Positions 21,501 through 27,734 of a stretch of 27,734 bases of DNA are shown here, piece after piece. The DNA comes from Chloroflexota bacterium. GTDB taxonomy: Bacteria; Chloroflexota; FW602-bin22; JACPRP01. Below the pieces are notes generated by a model. That model had not been told where the DNA came from and did no database searches. It was given only the letters and a program-made list of their open reading frames with translations. The stretch covers positions 1 to 27,734 of the forward strand of contig JACQUC010000221.1 in assembly GCA_016210495.1 (NCBI GenBank), read 5' to 3'. How positions within the stretch are numbered: the first letter of the stretch is position 1; each line of letters opens with the position of its first letter. The translations under genes and the position numbers were made by a program.

Positions 21501-22703
21501 GGAGTGCTCCAACCTCTGCACAGTGCCGTCCGGCCGCCGCACGGTTATCACGTTGGCGTTCTGGTCGTACTCGAGCGTGGTGGCATTTCCCATGGCATCG
21601 GTCTGCTGCGTCACCCGGGGGTTAGTGCTGCCGTTGAGGGACCTCATCAGGTATGTCTGGGTGTACGGCACGTTTCCCCGGGGCAACTGCTCACCGGCGA
21701 TGACATGGGGGCCGGCCCCACTGTAGCGGAACGTTGTGGTCTGGCTGACGGGATCGGTCACCGAGCGCAGAGTGGTGAGGCCGAAGTTATCAGCTCCCGC
21801 CTCGTAGTTGAGGGAGACCCTTCGCGCCTGGGCGGTGGCGGTCTGGGTGACGGTCTGAAGGTATGTCACCGAGCCGACGGCGCCATAGCCCAGGTCGAGC
21901 CGCCGGCCCAGACCGTCTTCGATGCTGGTCGGACGGGTGTCCGTCGCGGGGTAAGTGTAGACCAGTTGGTTGTCGTTCCTATCGAGCACCCGCGCCAGAC
22001 GGTGGTTGCGAGCCCCATTGGACTGAACGGCGTACCTCTGGAAGACATACACCCTCTCGGCGCCAGGGTCCATCAGGTAGGCGAAGGCCGTCGTCTCTCT
22101 GAGGGCGTATTTGTTGCGTGGAACGTTATCCTCGTAGGTGAAGCCGGCGAACGTCACGGTGGGGTCGCTGTGTACCCACTCGCCCGATCCGCTTTTCTGA
22201 AAGACCACCTGTTCGCCGTTGGGCAGATAAAAGGTGGCGTACTCCTTGCCGCCGTAGGGGGAGCCCACGAGCGCCGTCCCGAGCGGGCGCCACCAGAAAG
22301 CCATCGGTAGACTCTGGTCCCCGCGAAAGTAGTCCGAGCGATAGAAAAGCTCGAAGCCCAGGTCCATCGGCCCACCCAGGGACAGCAGGCGTTTCGAGAA
22401 ATGATACGCACCGTTGGCAGCCGAGATCGGATCGCCCACGTCATCGCTTCTGTCGTATTCGCGGGTCGAGACCGGGGTGCCGAACTCCTGGGTGTCGGCC
22501 CGGGCCGTACCCGCCCACGGCGGAAGCATCGTGACTCCAGCCAGAGCCAGAGCGAGCAATAGGGATGCTACACCGAGGCTCCAACGAGCAGGACTCGTTG
22601 CCTGGCTCAAGCCCGATCTCCTCGTGCCGAGGAGATGCACGAGCGCCAACACACCCAACGGCGTCAGGAACATCACTGCTGACGCCTCATTTCTTTCCGC
22701 CAT
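18486..22703 (-). CDS. Rhs/YD-repeat surface protein with RHS-associated core domain
   Basis: The gene encodes 1405 aa from ATG 22703 (GGGGTGG upstream); an upstream in-frame ATG at 22790 would overlap the preceding gene and lacks support. Two hydrophobic segments near residues 10-25 and 42-65 suggest export or anchoring. A DUF6531-like start (GDPISAANGAYHF, near residue 89) is followed by about 30 YD repeats that fold into a cocoon-like beta shell in known Rhs/TcC proteins. The RHS-associated core lies near residues 1131-1231, including YDPYGRLLAR, MRARYYDAATGRFLSRDP and NDPVGYMDPTGW. After the core come 2.8 copies of a 28-residue repeat and a basic, low-complexity tail of about 70 residues matching no toxin I know. 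No immunity gene is evident. It is the fifth gene of the operon from 23770. Confidence 0.9.
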   Translation of the reverse strand: MAERNEASAVMFLTPLGVLALVHLLGTRRSGLSQATSPARWSLGVASLLLALALAGVTMLPPWAGTARADTQEFGTPVSTREYDRSDDVGDPISAANGAYHFSKRLLSLGGPMDLGFELFYRSDYFRGDQSLPMAFWWRPLGTALVGSPYGGKEYATFYLPNGEQVVFQKSGSGEWVHSDPTVTFAGFTYEDNVPRNKYALRETTAFAYLMDPGAERVYVFQRYAVQSNGARNHRLARVLDRNDNQLVYTYPATDTRPTSIEDGLGRRLDLGYGAVGSVTYLQTVTQTATAQARRVSLNYEAGADNFGLTTLRSVTDPVSQTTTFRYSGAGPHVIAGEQLPRGNVPYTQTYLMRSLNGSTNPRVTQQTDAMGNATTLEYDQNANVITVRRPDGTVQRLEHSSFYGLPRRMTDTLGNAASYGKNAAEQITSVTDRTGSTTAISYHAESGKIASITNARGYSLTNTYTAQSQTFTNPISPTESVTFTFHALGRVDYPDGTDERFTYDARGNVLTRVDQAGQTWTNTYDARGQVLTAANPAGGIITYTYNVTDATLASRTDSDTGTTTFAYDAYKRLTRITRPDGSTVDIAYDLNDRVTSVTDERGNVTTFAYDANGNLTRVTNPAGNFITYTYDALDRPVQVTDRLGNTSNIAYDSLGRVQSLTDAMGVSAQWGYDPRDWVNQVTIGGRTWRSVYNAEGLVVETTTPLNSTVAYQHDALGFVSQVTNPLNQTTAFARDALSRVSSVTDPLGRARNFTYDQSGLLRSAGLPIAGSGVYTRTALGTLSQMADLGGRIWSFGYTPMGRLQSTTDPLGRTWQHAYDALGRHARTSFPDSAVLNRTYDAAGNLTRDLYSGATDIQYAYDSLNRLTSATGVQLTRDGEGKVVNTENPGVSFGATYDAAGRLKTVGYANSTFTVTYSYDAATGLLAGVTDNLSGAGAQVQLGYDAAFRLTNITRTNGVNTSLTWDGASRLTRIQDGSIVDLQYTLDAAGQVTQVTMTAPQDPAAALASDSQGLTFDAASQVSSAGYAYDQRGRMTASPGRTYTWDGASRLVGAGGASLGYNGLGDVITRTESGSTVRYYYSAAVGLRPIMAEKNEATDQFLRYYVWTPGGRLLYTIDAANGNRVYYYHFDRTGSTLALTDASGSVSDLYAYDPYGRLLARQGSNPQPFTFVGQWGVRQEGSSGALYQMRARYYDAATGRFLSRDPVWPQTADPLQINPYPYAANDPVGYMDPTGWAPIFSGRPDLGTSNLGPTGNWASGIQGNFNGRAWSPGWGASGFGQVVDPASGIQGDFNGRAWSPGWGASGFGQVVDPASGIQGDFNGRAWSPGWGASGFGSTDSWADFVGRSPTLTKLPRRARRPRRRSKLRATARAAESDDGFGSVRRRPMSTRGGALWQASWPDGVS
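18696..18929 (-). repeat. 84-bp tandem repeat in the Rhs tail (2.8 copies)
   Basis: Exact 84-bp periodicity is seen, for instance at CCTGAAT in 18749, 18833 and 18917. Each unit encodes 28 residues containing GRAWSPGWGASGFG and QVVDPA. Copies are nearly identical, implying recent expansion. The period keeps the reading frame. The array sits directly after the RHS core, where polymorphic toxins normally begin. Confidence 0.9.
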
Positions 22704-22728
22704 CTCCACCCCTCGCGACTTCACCTGC

Positions 22729-22938
22729 TCAAGGTATGGGAGACCCGGGCGCAGCCGCATCCCTCGCGGTCGGAGCCGGCAACTGGCCACGAATGAAGGC
22801 GAACAGCTCGTCCAACGTCGAGAAATAGCGCTTCTCCCCGGTCGGGATGTGCTCTACCTGGACGGTCCACTCGCGATCCGCCGCCTGCTGTCGCCACAGG
22901 CGCACCAGAAACGACGCATAGTCTTGTGCGGCACTCAT
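22729..22938 (-). CDS. Small protein of unknown function (69 aa)
   Basis: ATG 22938 opens a frame for a small soluble protein with a helical N-terminus (SAAQDYASFLVRLWRQQ), a central strand region (WTVQVEHIPTGEKRYF) and a helix (STLDELFAFIRGQL). I have seen similar short proteins near bacterial regulators but cannot give a function. It lies 13 bases after the previous gene and ends 25 bases before the Rhs start, so it is embedded in the operon. The ribosome site is only a weak GGTGCGG. An overlapping frame at 22721-22948 is less plausible because its product is proline- and arginine-rich without pattern. Confidence 0.65.
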   Translation of the reverse strand: MSAAQDYASFLVRLWRQQAADREWTVQVEHIPTGEKRYFSTLDELFAFIRGQLPAPTARDAAAPGSPIP

Positions 22939-22951
22939 CGAACCGCACCCG

Positions 22952-23203
22952 TCACCGCAAGATCGGCTCTTCGCTTACCGGCGTGATGACGCACGTGCAC
23001 CGCTTCCAGCCCGGATCGAGGAACTTGTGGACGGCGCCCAGGCTGTCTGCTTCCACGAGGTAGTAGATCACGTGCTGCGGAAACGCGCCGTACATACCTC
23101 GCAGCTTGACCCCTTCGGCGCTGGCGTCATACAGCGTTTTCGAGCCTCCAGCGTCCTTGGGACAACTCTCCGGGGTATGGCTCTGCGTAATGTGAAACAA
23201 CAT
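22952..23203 (-). CDS. Small protein, probable dimeric alpha/beta-barrel-like fold (83 aa)
   Basis: ATG 23203 follows AAGGAGGTG at 5 bases, an excellent ribosome site. The protein begins MLFHITQSHTPESCPKD and has a strand-helix-strand pattern with IYYLVEADSLGAVHKFLDPG, which recalls small DABB/ferredoxin-like proteins. The segment CPKDAGGSKTLYD and the Cys pair KRCTCV stand out and could be redox or metal ligands. It shares size and spacing with the DUF4242-like neighbour upstream, suggesting that they act together. No specific reaction can be assigned. Confidence 0.7.
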   Translation of the reverse strand: MLFHITQSHTPESCPKDAGGSKTLYDASAEGVKLRGMYGAFPQHVIYYLVEADSLGAVHKFLDPGWKRCTCVITPVSEEPILR

Positions 23204-23218
23204 GCTGCACCTCCTTGC

Positions 23219-23485
23219 TTACACTTCTTGGATCGAGCCTCGATCCCCTTCCAGTTCCAGCCGGGTGATGTTGTCATAGGGCATCCCCATCTTCTCGAAC
23301 CAGGCAGCTATTGCCTCTTTGCTGGGGGCGTCGAGGATGCAAACCGCCCTACCTTCCGACAGGTTGGCGAAGCTACGATAGCCTTGCACCACCGGGTCCT
23401 GCTGGGCCGCCTGGGCAAACTGATCGAGCTGCCCGCGAGTGAAGCCCCCGGGTGGAAGGCTATGACCGCTCATGAACCTTGGCAC
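23219..23485 (-). CDS. DUF4242-like small protein (88 aa)
   Basis: The start is GTG 23485, which has AAGGAGGTGA upstream; an internal ATG at 23473 has none. The protein reads PRFMSGHSLPPGG at the N-terminus, then a helix, then SFANLSEGRAVCILDAPSKE and AIAAWFEKMGMPYDNITRLE. This is the strand-helix pattern of DUF4242 proteins, one of which (SCO4226) binds nickel in Streptomyces. The typical His ligands are not clearly conserved here, so metal binding is unproven. It precedes another small alpha/beta protein by 15 bases. Confidence 0.7.
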   Translation of the reverse strand: MPRFMSGHSLPPGGFTRGQLDQFAQAAQQDPVVQGYRSFANLSEGRAVCILDAPSKEAIAAWFEKMGMPYDNITRLELEGDRGSIQEV

Positions 23486-23530
23486 TGCACGTCACCTCCT
23501 TTCCTGAGATTTCTCTGCTGCGCCGACCCA

Positions 23531-23770
23531 TCAGCAATAGTTTCCGGGTGTTCGCCGTACGCGTTCCTCTTCGTCGTCGCAAACCGTCGGCGGCGATGGC
23601 GTACGTGTGGGCACGTGCATCAGGTTGCGTCCGGAAGCTTCCTGGCTCAGTTGGTCCGCGTGGTCGCGCGAGCAAGCCAGCATCTCGATTCCGCCATTGG
23701 CAGGTCGCATCACCGGCTTGCCGCAAATGGGACAGTAGCGCCTGACGTTCGTGGTTGTCTCTCCACCCAT
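23531..23770 (-). CDS. Small zinc-finger-like protein (79 aa), first gene of the Rhs operon
   Basis: ATG 23770 is chosen because GAGAGGAGG lies 8 bases upstream; the frame extends further upstream to 23881, but that part is arginine-rich and has no ribosome site. The protein contains CPICGKPV followed after about 18 residues by CSRDH, a treble-clef/zinc-ribbon-like C-x2-C...C-x3-H pattern, then a polar tail. The function is unknown; a zinc-binding adaptor is the most that can be said. It is the first gene after the GTCAC array at 23921-23981, which ends about 150 bases upstream. Confidence 0.6.
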   Translation of the reverse strand: MGGETTTNVRRYCPICGKPVMRPANGGIEMLACSRDHADQLSQEASGRNLMHVPTRTPSPPTVCDDEEERVRRTPGNYC

Positions 23771-23913
23771 TCCCGCAGCCTCCTCTCCCGCGAAGAAAGT
23801 TTGGTCGACCGGTATTCGCCGTCTGATCCCCCAGTCAGAAAGTGCCCGTCGCGCTACCCTACCATCGGCACGTCGCACCACTCTATCCTAACTGGAGTAC
23901 AGGCAGATTACAG

Positions 23914-23927
23914 GTGCCAATTGGCAC
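23914..23927. promoter_or_regulatory. Perfect 14-bp palindrome beside array copy B
   Basis: GTGCCAATTGGCAC is fully self-complementary. It overlaps the outermost, degenerate half-site (GGCAC, 23923-23927) of the 23921-23981 array. It is present only in this copy and may add a second binding site for the same or another regulator. Confidence 0.5.
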
Positions 23928-23981
23928 TGTTTTGTCACGATTCCCAAGACCCTTGACCGTGACTTGCCAGTGACCAGTCAC
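23921..23981 (-). promoter_or_regulatory. GTCAC/GTGAC half-site array, copy B (upstream of the Rhs operon)
   Basis: Half-sites lie at 23923-23927 (GGCAC, degenerate), 23934-23938 (GTCAC), 23959-23963 (GTGAC), 23970-23974 (GTGAC) and 23977-23981 (GTCAC). Spacing equals that of copy A at 17998-18058 to the base. The blocks TTGTCACGATT and GACCGTGACTT are identical in both. The array lies between the end of the histidine kinase gene and the first gene of the six-gene operon, in the same orientation relative to its operon as copy A. Only a weak -10-like TAGGAT is seen downstream, fitting activation by a bound factor (inference). Confidence 0.7.
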
Positions 23982-24030
23982 CGTATTTCATTGTTCGGTG
24001 CTGCCGCGAACGCCATCAGCATCCTACAGG

Positions 24031-25218
24031 CTACCTCGGCAGCTTCATTTCCACCCGAAAGCCGCGCTCGGGGCCCGGGCCGGCGCTAAACTCGCCGCCC
24101 AGCGCCTCGGCCCGCTCCCGCATGCCGCGCAGGCCGAAGCCCGGGTTCGCCTCTCCGCCGCGCCCGTCGTCTTCCACCGTAAGCGCAACTTCTTCGGGCG
24201 CGAAGCTGAGCGTAACCCTCACCTGGCTGGCAGCCGCGTAGCGGGTGACGTTGGTCAGCGCCTCTTGAGCGGCTCGGTAGAGGGGCACGCCAAGGGATGG
24301 CGGCAAGGAAACCGCCTCGCCCTGGACCTGCCAGATGGCGTCGATGCCGGTAGTGACTCGAAAGTTGGCCAGCAGGCTCGCGATGGCCTCCGGCAGCGAG
24401 AAAGTGTCCAGAGCACCGGGACGCAAAGCCTTTACCGCGCGCCGGGAGTCCGCGAGACCCTCTTCGATCAAAGAGCCAGCCCGCTCCAGCGCCTCCCGCC
24501 GCGCTTCGGCATGATCGGCCGGCAGCCGGCGAACGAGCTGCACCTGAACGTCCAGGGCGGTCAGGGTGTGACCGACCGTGTCGTGGATCTCTCGCGCCAG
24601 GCGCGTGCGCTCCTCGGCGATGGCCAGGGCCTCGGCCTGGGCGGTGTAGTCCGTCAGCCGCAGGTGCGCCTCCCTGAGCTCCGCCAGCAGACGCTCCACC
24701 CGGGTGCGCTGGCTTTCCTGGCGCAGCAGCAGGTCCGCAGCGATTACCAGCAGCAGGAACGCGGGAACGATCTCCAGTGCTTGCGTGCCGGCGGCCGGCC
24801 AGCCGTGAAAGAAAAGGTGAACGAGGAAGGCCACGGCTGAGATGGCGACGACCCACAGCAGCCGGTCGCGACGCCTCAAGAAGGTCAGCCCGCCCTCGGC
24901 GGCGGCCAGATAGAAGAACAGGGTGGCGTGTCCCTGAAGAACCACGGCGATGGCGACGACGAGGCCCAGGCCAAGAACCGCCCAGGGGAGCACGTGCCGC
25001 ACGGGGGAATCAAAGGGCAGTTTGCTCCACGGGATATACCGCGCGGCCAGAGCGATGGAAAGGAACGTGTAGACGCCTGAGCCAAGAGGGTCGAGGGGGG
25101 TCTCGAGGGTGGCCCACTCGGCCACGGCGACGATAGCCACGTATGCCGCACCTGCCAGCAGCAGCAGGCGGGCTTCATGGCGGCGTGCTATGTCGAGATC
25201 ACGCTCCGTGGCATTCAC
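24031..25218 (-). CDS. Sensor histidine kinase, HisKA_3 (NarL-partner type)
   Basis: This is a 395-aa membrane sensor. GTG 25218 is chosen: it overlaps the response regulator end by 20 bases, has GGGG upstream and starts VNATERDLD; earlier starts lie deep inside the regulator gene. Five to six hydrophobic segments fill residues 15-165 with no large extracellular domain, so it may sense the membrane itself or an integral signal. A coiled linker leads to the HisKA_3 dimerisation helix with His212 in EIHDTVGHTL, then a HATPase domain with an N-box (EALTNVTRYA), G1 DDGRG near residue 350 and G2 GFGLRGM. It would phosphorylate the regulator encoded just upstream. The signal is unknown. Confidence 0.88.
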   Translation of the reverse strand: MNATERDLDIARRHEARLLLLAGAAYVAIVAVAEWATLETPLDPLGSGVYTFLSIALAARYIPWSKLPFDSPVRHVLPWAVLGLGLVVAIAVVLQGHATLFFYLAAAEGGLTFLRRRDRLLWVVAISAVAFLVHLFFHGWPAAGTQALEIVPAFLLLVIAADLLLRQESQRTRVERLLAELREAHLRLTDYTAQAEALAIAEERTRLAREIHDTVGHTLTALDVQVQLVRRLPADHAEARREALERAGSLIEEGLADSRRAVKALRPGALDTFSLPEAIASLLANFRVTTGIDAIWQVQGEAVSLPPSLGVPLYRAAQEALTNVTRYAAASQVRVTLSFAPEEVALTVEDDGRGGEANPGFGLRGMRERAEALGGEFSAGPGPERGFRVEMKLPR

Positions 25219-25867
25219 CGAGCAAGCCCCATTCCACAGCCAGTCGCACCGCGTGGGTGCGATCCCGCGCGCCCAGCTTCGCGATGATCCGACTGACCAG
25301 GTTCTTGACCGTTCCATCGGCGAGACAGAGTCGCTGGGCGATCGCGGCGTTGGCCAGTCCATCGGCCATCAGCCGCAGCACCTCGCGGTCGCGTTGCGTG
25401 AGGCGCTCGGTCAGAGCGGGCTCGGTCGGTATGCCGTCGGCCAGGGAACGCAGGCGGTTGACGACCTTGTGCGTCACGCCGGGGTCCAGGATGGACTGCC
25501 CGCCGCAAACGGCCCGGATTGCCTCGGCAAGGTGGTCGGGGTCGGCGGTCTTGAGCAGATATCCCGCGGCTCCGGAGCGCAGCGCCTCGAAGAGGTACTC
25601 TTCGTCCTCGTAGGTGGTCAGCATAATCACTTGGGTCGCGGGGAAACGGGAGCGGATCTCTCGCGTGCAGACGACGCCGTTCATTCCCGGCATCTGGACG
25701 TCCATAAGCACCACGTCCGGGGCTTGCTCGGCAACCAGCGCCAGCGCTTCCCGACCTCCCGCCGCTTTACCCACGACCGAGATACCGGGCACCAGCGCCA
25801 GCAAGGATGCCAGACCCTCGCGGAAGAGGGTCTGGTCGTCCACGACCGCGACCCGAATCAGGTCCAC
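25199..25867 (-). CDS. NarL/LuxR-family response regulator
   Basis: The gene encodes 222 aa from GTG 25867, with GGGAGGTGA upstream. The receiver domain has the acidic pair Asp10/Asp11, phosphoacceptor Asp56 in LMDVQMPG, Thr84/85 and Lys106 in GYLLKT. The C-terminal LuxR-type helix-turn-helix runs from about residue 150 (LTQRDREVLRLMADGL, then GTVKNLVSRIIAKLG). Its stop overlaps the kinase start, so the pair is co-translated. NarL-type regulators bind as dimers to short inverted or direct repeats, which makes it a candidate for the GTCAC arrays at 23921-23981 and 17998-18058. That link is inference from position alone. Confidence 0.9.
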   Translation of the reverse strand: MDLIRVAVVDDQTLFREGLASLLALVPGISVVGKAAGGREALALVAEQAPDVVLMDVQMPGMNGVVCTREIRSRFPATQVIMLTTYEDEEYLFEALRSGAAGYLLKTADPDHLAEAIRAVCGGQSILDPGVTHKVVNRLRSLADGIPTEPALTERLTQRDREVLRLMADGLANAAIAQRLCLADGTVKNLVSRIIAKLGARDRTHAVRLAVEWGLLGECHGA

Positions 25868-26055
25868 TGGTAGTCACCTCCCCCCACTCAACCGTTCAGA
25901 CGAACCCGTACAAGTTATGTCGCCAGTGCGAGGCCACTGGTGGGACGAAGCATGAGACAGCCTTCAAAACGGCGTGGACGTAGGAGAGCCTCCCCGGAGA
26001 CGCTGGGGGAAACGCCGACGCTGGCTTTTTCTGAGGCCCTTGAGTTAGCTCCCTA

Positions 26056-26084
26056 ATTATAGGATAAGGACGGCCTTATGGCAA
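26056..26084 (-). promoter_or_regulatory. Promoter of the two-component operon with an operator in its spacer
   Basis: On the minus strand, TTGCCA (26084-26079, 5 of 6) is followed after 17 bases by a perfect TATAAT (26061-26056). The spacer holds an inverted repeat, ATAAGG (26064-26069) and CCTTAT (26074-26079) around ACGG, exactly between the two boxes. A protein bound there would block polymerase. The leader to the GTG at 25867 is about 180 nt and contains no gene I can support. Confidence 0.6.
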
Positions 26085-26137
26085 CCCTTCATCTTGTCCG
26101 TGCAATATTTGGGACGCTCGTTTTGCCGCTATTTTTA

Positions 26138-26166
26138 TTGCTCCCCCTCGGCAAATGTGCTATACT
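26138..26166 (+). promoter_or_regulatory. Probable promoter of the nuo operon
   Basis: TTGCTC (26138-26143, 3 of 6 to -35) is followed after 17 bases by TATACT (26161-26166, 5 of 6 to -10). A short hairpin, CGTGTC (26175-26180) with GACACG (26187-26192), begins right after the expected transcription start. It is the only good promoter-like site before nuoA. Confidence 0.5.
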
Positions 26167-26228
26167 AAGCACCGCGTGTCACAGCCGACACGGCGCCCAT
26201 ATAGTTCTCGTCATTGGGAGTAACGACG

Positions 26229-26575
26229 TTGTTGACTGCATACGGGTATATTGCGCTCTTCTTGGTGATCGCGGCTATGTTTGCAGTTGTTCCTCTCGTG
26301 ATCTCCTCCTTGATTCGTCCCAAACGACCTAACCCGGTCAAGCTTGCCACCTACGAATGTGGCCTGGAGACCTCCGGGCCTACCTGGGTTCAGTTCCGCG
26401 TCGGATTCTACATTTACGCCCTGGTCTTCGTCATCTTCGACGTGGAGACTGTGTTCCTTTACCCCTGGGCCGTGACCTATCGTCAGCTCGGACTCTTCGC
26501 GCTGGTCGAGATGTTCATCTTCGTCGCCTTGCTGGTCGTGGGGCTGGTGTATGCCTGGAGAAAGCGAGCGCTGGT

Positions 26576-26585
<10 letters not shown>
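26229..26585 (+). CDS. nuoA: NADH-quinone oxidoreductase subunit A
   Basis: This 118-aa membrane subunit belongs to the proton-pumping arm of respiratory complex I. No ATG is available at the 5' end. TTG 26229 has GGGAG 8 bases upstream and is my choice; TTG 26214 is the alternative and adds five residues. Three membrane helices are visible (about residues 5-28, 62-82 and 89-108). The family signature [12 protein letters not shown] contains the conserved loop Cys, followed by the conserved acidic stretch [14 protein letters not shown]. The stop codon overlaps the nuoB start. It is the first gene of a nuoA-B-C run that continues out of the window. Confidence 0.92.
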
Positions 26586-27183
<598 letters not shown>

Positions 27184-27187
<4 letters not shown>

Positions 27188-27660
27188 CAGCGGATCGTGC
27201 AGACGTTGCCGCGACGCTGGTCGCCGCGGCGCTTGAGGACAATCTGGCCAAGGCTGTTCCGGATGCCGTCGTGAAGCTGATACCCGGCAGGACGCCAACA
27301 GTCGTGGTGCAGGCCGAGAAAATCGTCGAGGTTTGCGGCTATCTCAAGAACGCGCCGGGGCTGGAGTTCGACTACCTCGTGAACCTGACCTCCGTCGATC
27401 GCATCGACTACTTCGAGGTCGTCTACCACCTGTACTCGATACGGCTCGGCCACGCCCTAACGGTCAAGGTGCAGGTGGAGCGAGATCAGGCCATTGTGCC
27501 TTCGGTCACCGGCGTCTGGCACGGCGCCGACTTCCAGGAGCGCGAGGTCTACGACATGATGGGCATTACCTTCACTGGGCATCACAATCTCAAGCGGATA
27601 CTGCTTTACGATGAGTTCGTGGGCTACCCGCTACGGAAGGATTTCGGGCTGCCGACCTAG
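27184..27660 (+). CDS. nuoC: NADH-quinone oxidoreductase subunit C
   Basis: This 158-aa hydrophilic subunit is part of the complex I connecting module. It overlaps nuoB through ATGA (27184-27187). The signature near the C-terminus, [16 protein letters not shown], then [14 protein letters not shown] and YPLRKDF, is typical of the 30-kDa subunit. It is a separate NuoC and not a NuoCD fusion, as the frame stops at 27660. NuoD is expected downstream, beyond the edge. Confidence 0.95.
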
Positions 27661-27671
27661 GGCCCCACGGT

Positions 27672-27692
27672 CCCTCTCCCTCTGGGAGAGGG
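27672..27692 (+). repeat. Intergenic hairpin repeat, copy 3
   Basis: CCCTCTCCC (27672-27680) and GGGAGAGGG (27684-27692) form a perfect 9-bp stem with a 3-base loop, followed by TTAAGGTAAGGGCG. It is the same element family as at 4909-4985 and 6699-6778, here just behind nuoC. It could stop or process the transcript after nuoC; no U-tract follows. Confidence 0.7.
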
Positions 27693-27734
27693 TTAAGGTA
27701 AGGGCGCCCTAGCCGGATTCGACCGATCCCAGAC

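Noticed and set aside
20727..22310. 527-codon plus-strand open frame
   Set aside because: Antisense shadow of the YD-repeat region; its Val/Gly/Arg repeats mirror the YD repeats in reverse.
24086..24856. 256-codon minus-strand frame within the kinase gene
   Set aside because: Shifted frame of the histidine kinase; His box and ATP-binding motifs are only in the frame 24031-25218.
25868..26137. Search for a tRNA or small RNA gene in the gap before nuoA
   Set aside because: Only the two-component promoter and direct repeats of CAGCGTC were seen; no cloverleaf or clear terminator could be built.
26078..26332. 84-codon plus-strand frame over the nuo promoter
   Set aside because: It overlaps the promoter and nuoA in another frame, lacks a ribosome site and is rich in Cys without pattern.

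Overview
The window suggests a moderately GC-rich, non-proteobacterial organism with an exported surface-protein repertoire like that of Chloroflexota. The clues are a secreted protein ending in a Thr/Pro-rich linker plus an FLPVI tail, giant PKD/Ig proteins, an Rhs-type protein with its own exported N-terminus, and a compact nuoA-B-C order with a short nuoC. This assignment is an inference; no rRNA or marker gene other than nuo is present.

Layout. (1) 1-1417, minus: 5' part of a Zn-ribbon adenine-specific DNA methylase (COG1743/DUF1156 type) that runs off the left edge. (2) 1418-1793: two well-formed sigma70-type promoters, back to back, drive the methylase leftwards and a transport/catabolic cluster rightwards. 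(3) 1794-8528, plus: lipoprotein substrate-binding protein, two SMP-30/gluconolactonase-like proteins, a ThDP-dependent acetolactate-synthase-like enzyme and a fused double-domain ABC permease. No ATPase is present. (4) 8531-8981, plus: a truncated, diverged second copy of the second SMP-30-like gene, directly behind the permease. (5) 9006-17816, minus: one gene for a 2936-aa exported multidomain protein with PKD, Ig-like, MopE, discoidin-like, CxxCH heme, alpha/alpha-toroid and 'GWNN' repeats. (6) 18121-23770, minus: an apparent six-gene operon of four small proteins (Zn-finger-like, DUF4242-like, two unknown), an Rhs/YD-repeat protein with an 84-bp tandem repeat in its tail, and a small YD-repeat protein overlapping its end. 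(7) 24031-25867, minus: NarL/LuxR-family response regulator and HisKA_3 histidine kinase. (8) 26138-27660, plus: promoter and nuoA-nuoB-nuoC, the start of a respiratory complex I operon. Three CCCTCTCC hairpin repeats lie between genes.

The most notable pattern is a 61-bp array of GTCAC/GTGAC half-sites with identical internal spacing, found twice: upstream of the giant protein gene (17998-18058) and upstream of the six-gene Rhs operon (23921-23981). Both copies have the same orientation relative to the genes they precede. The second lies directly behind the two-component genes. I infer that the Rhs operon and the giant surface protein form one co-regulated surface system, possibly controlled by the adjacent response regulator. 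The half-sites are seen; the regulator is a guess.
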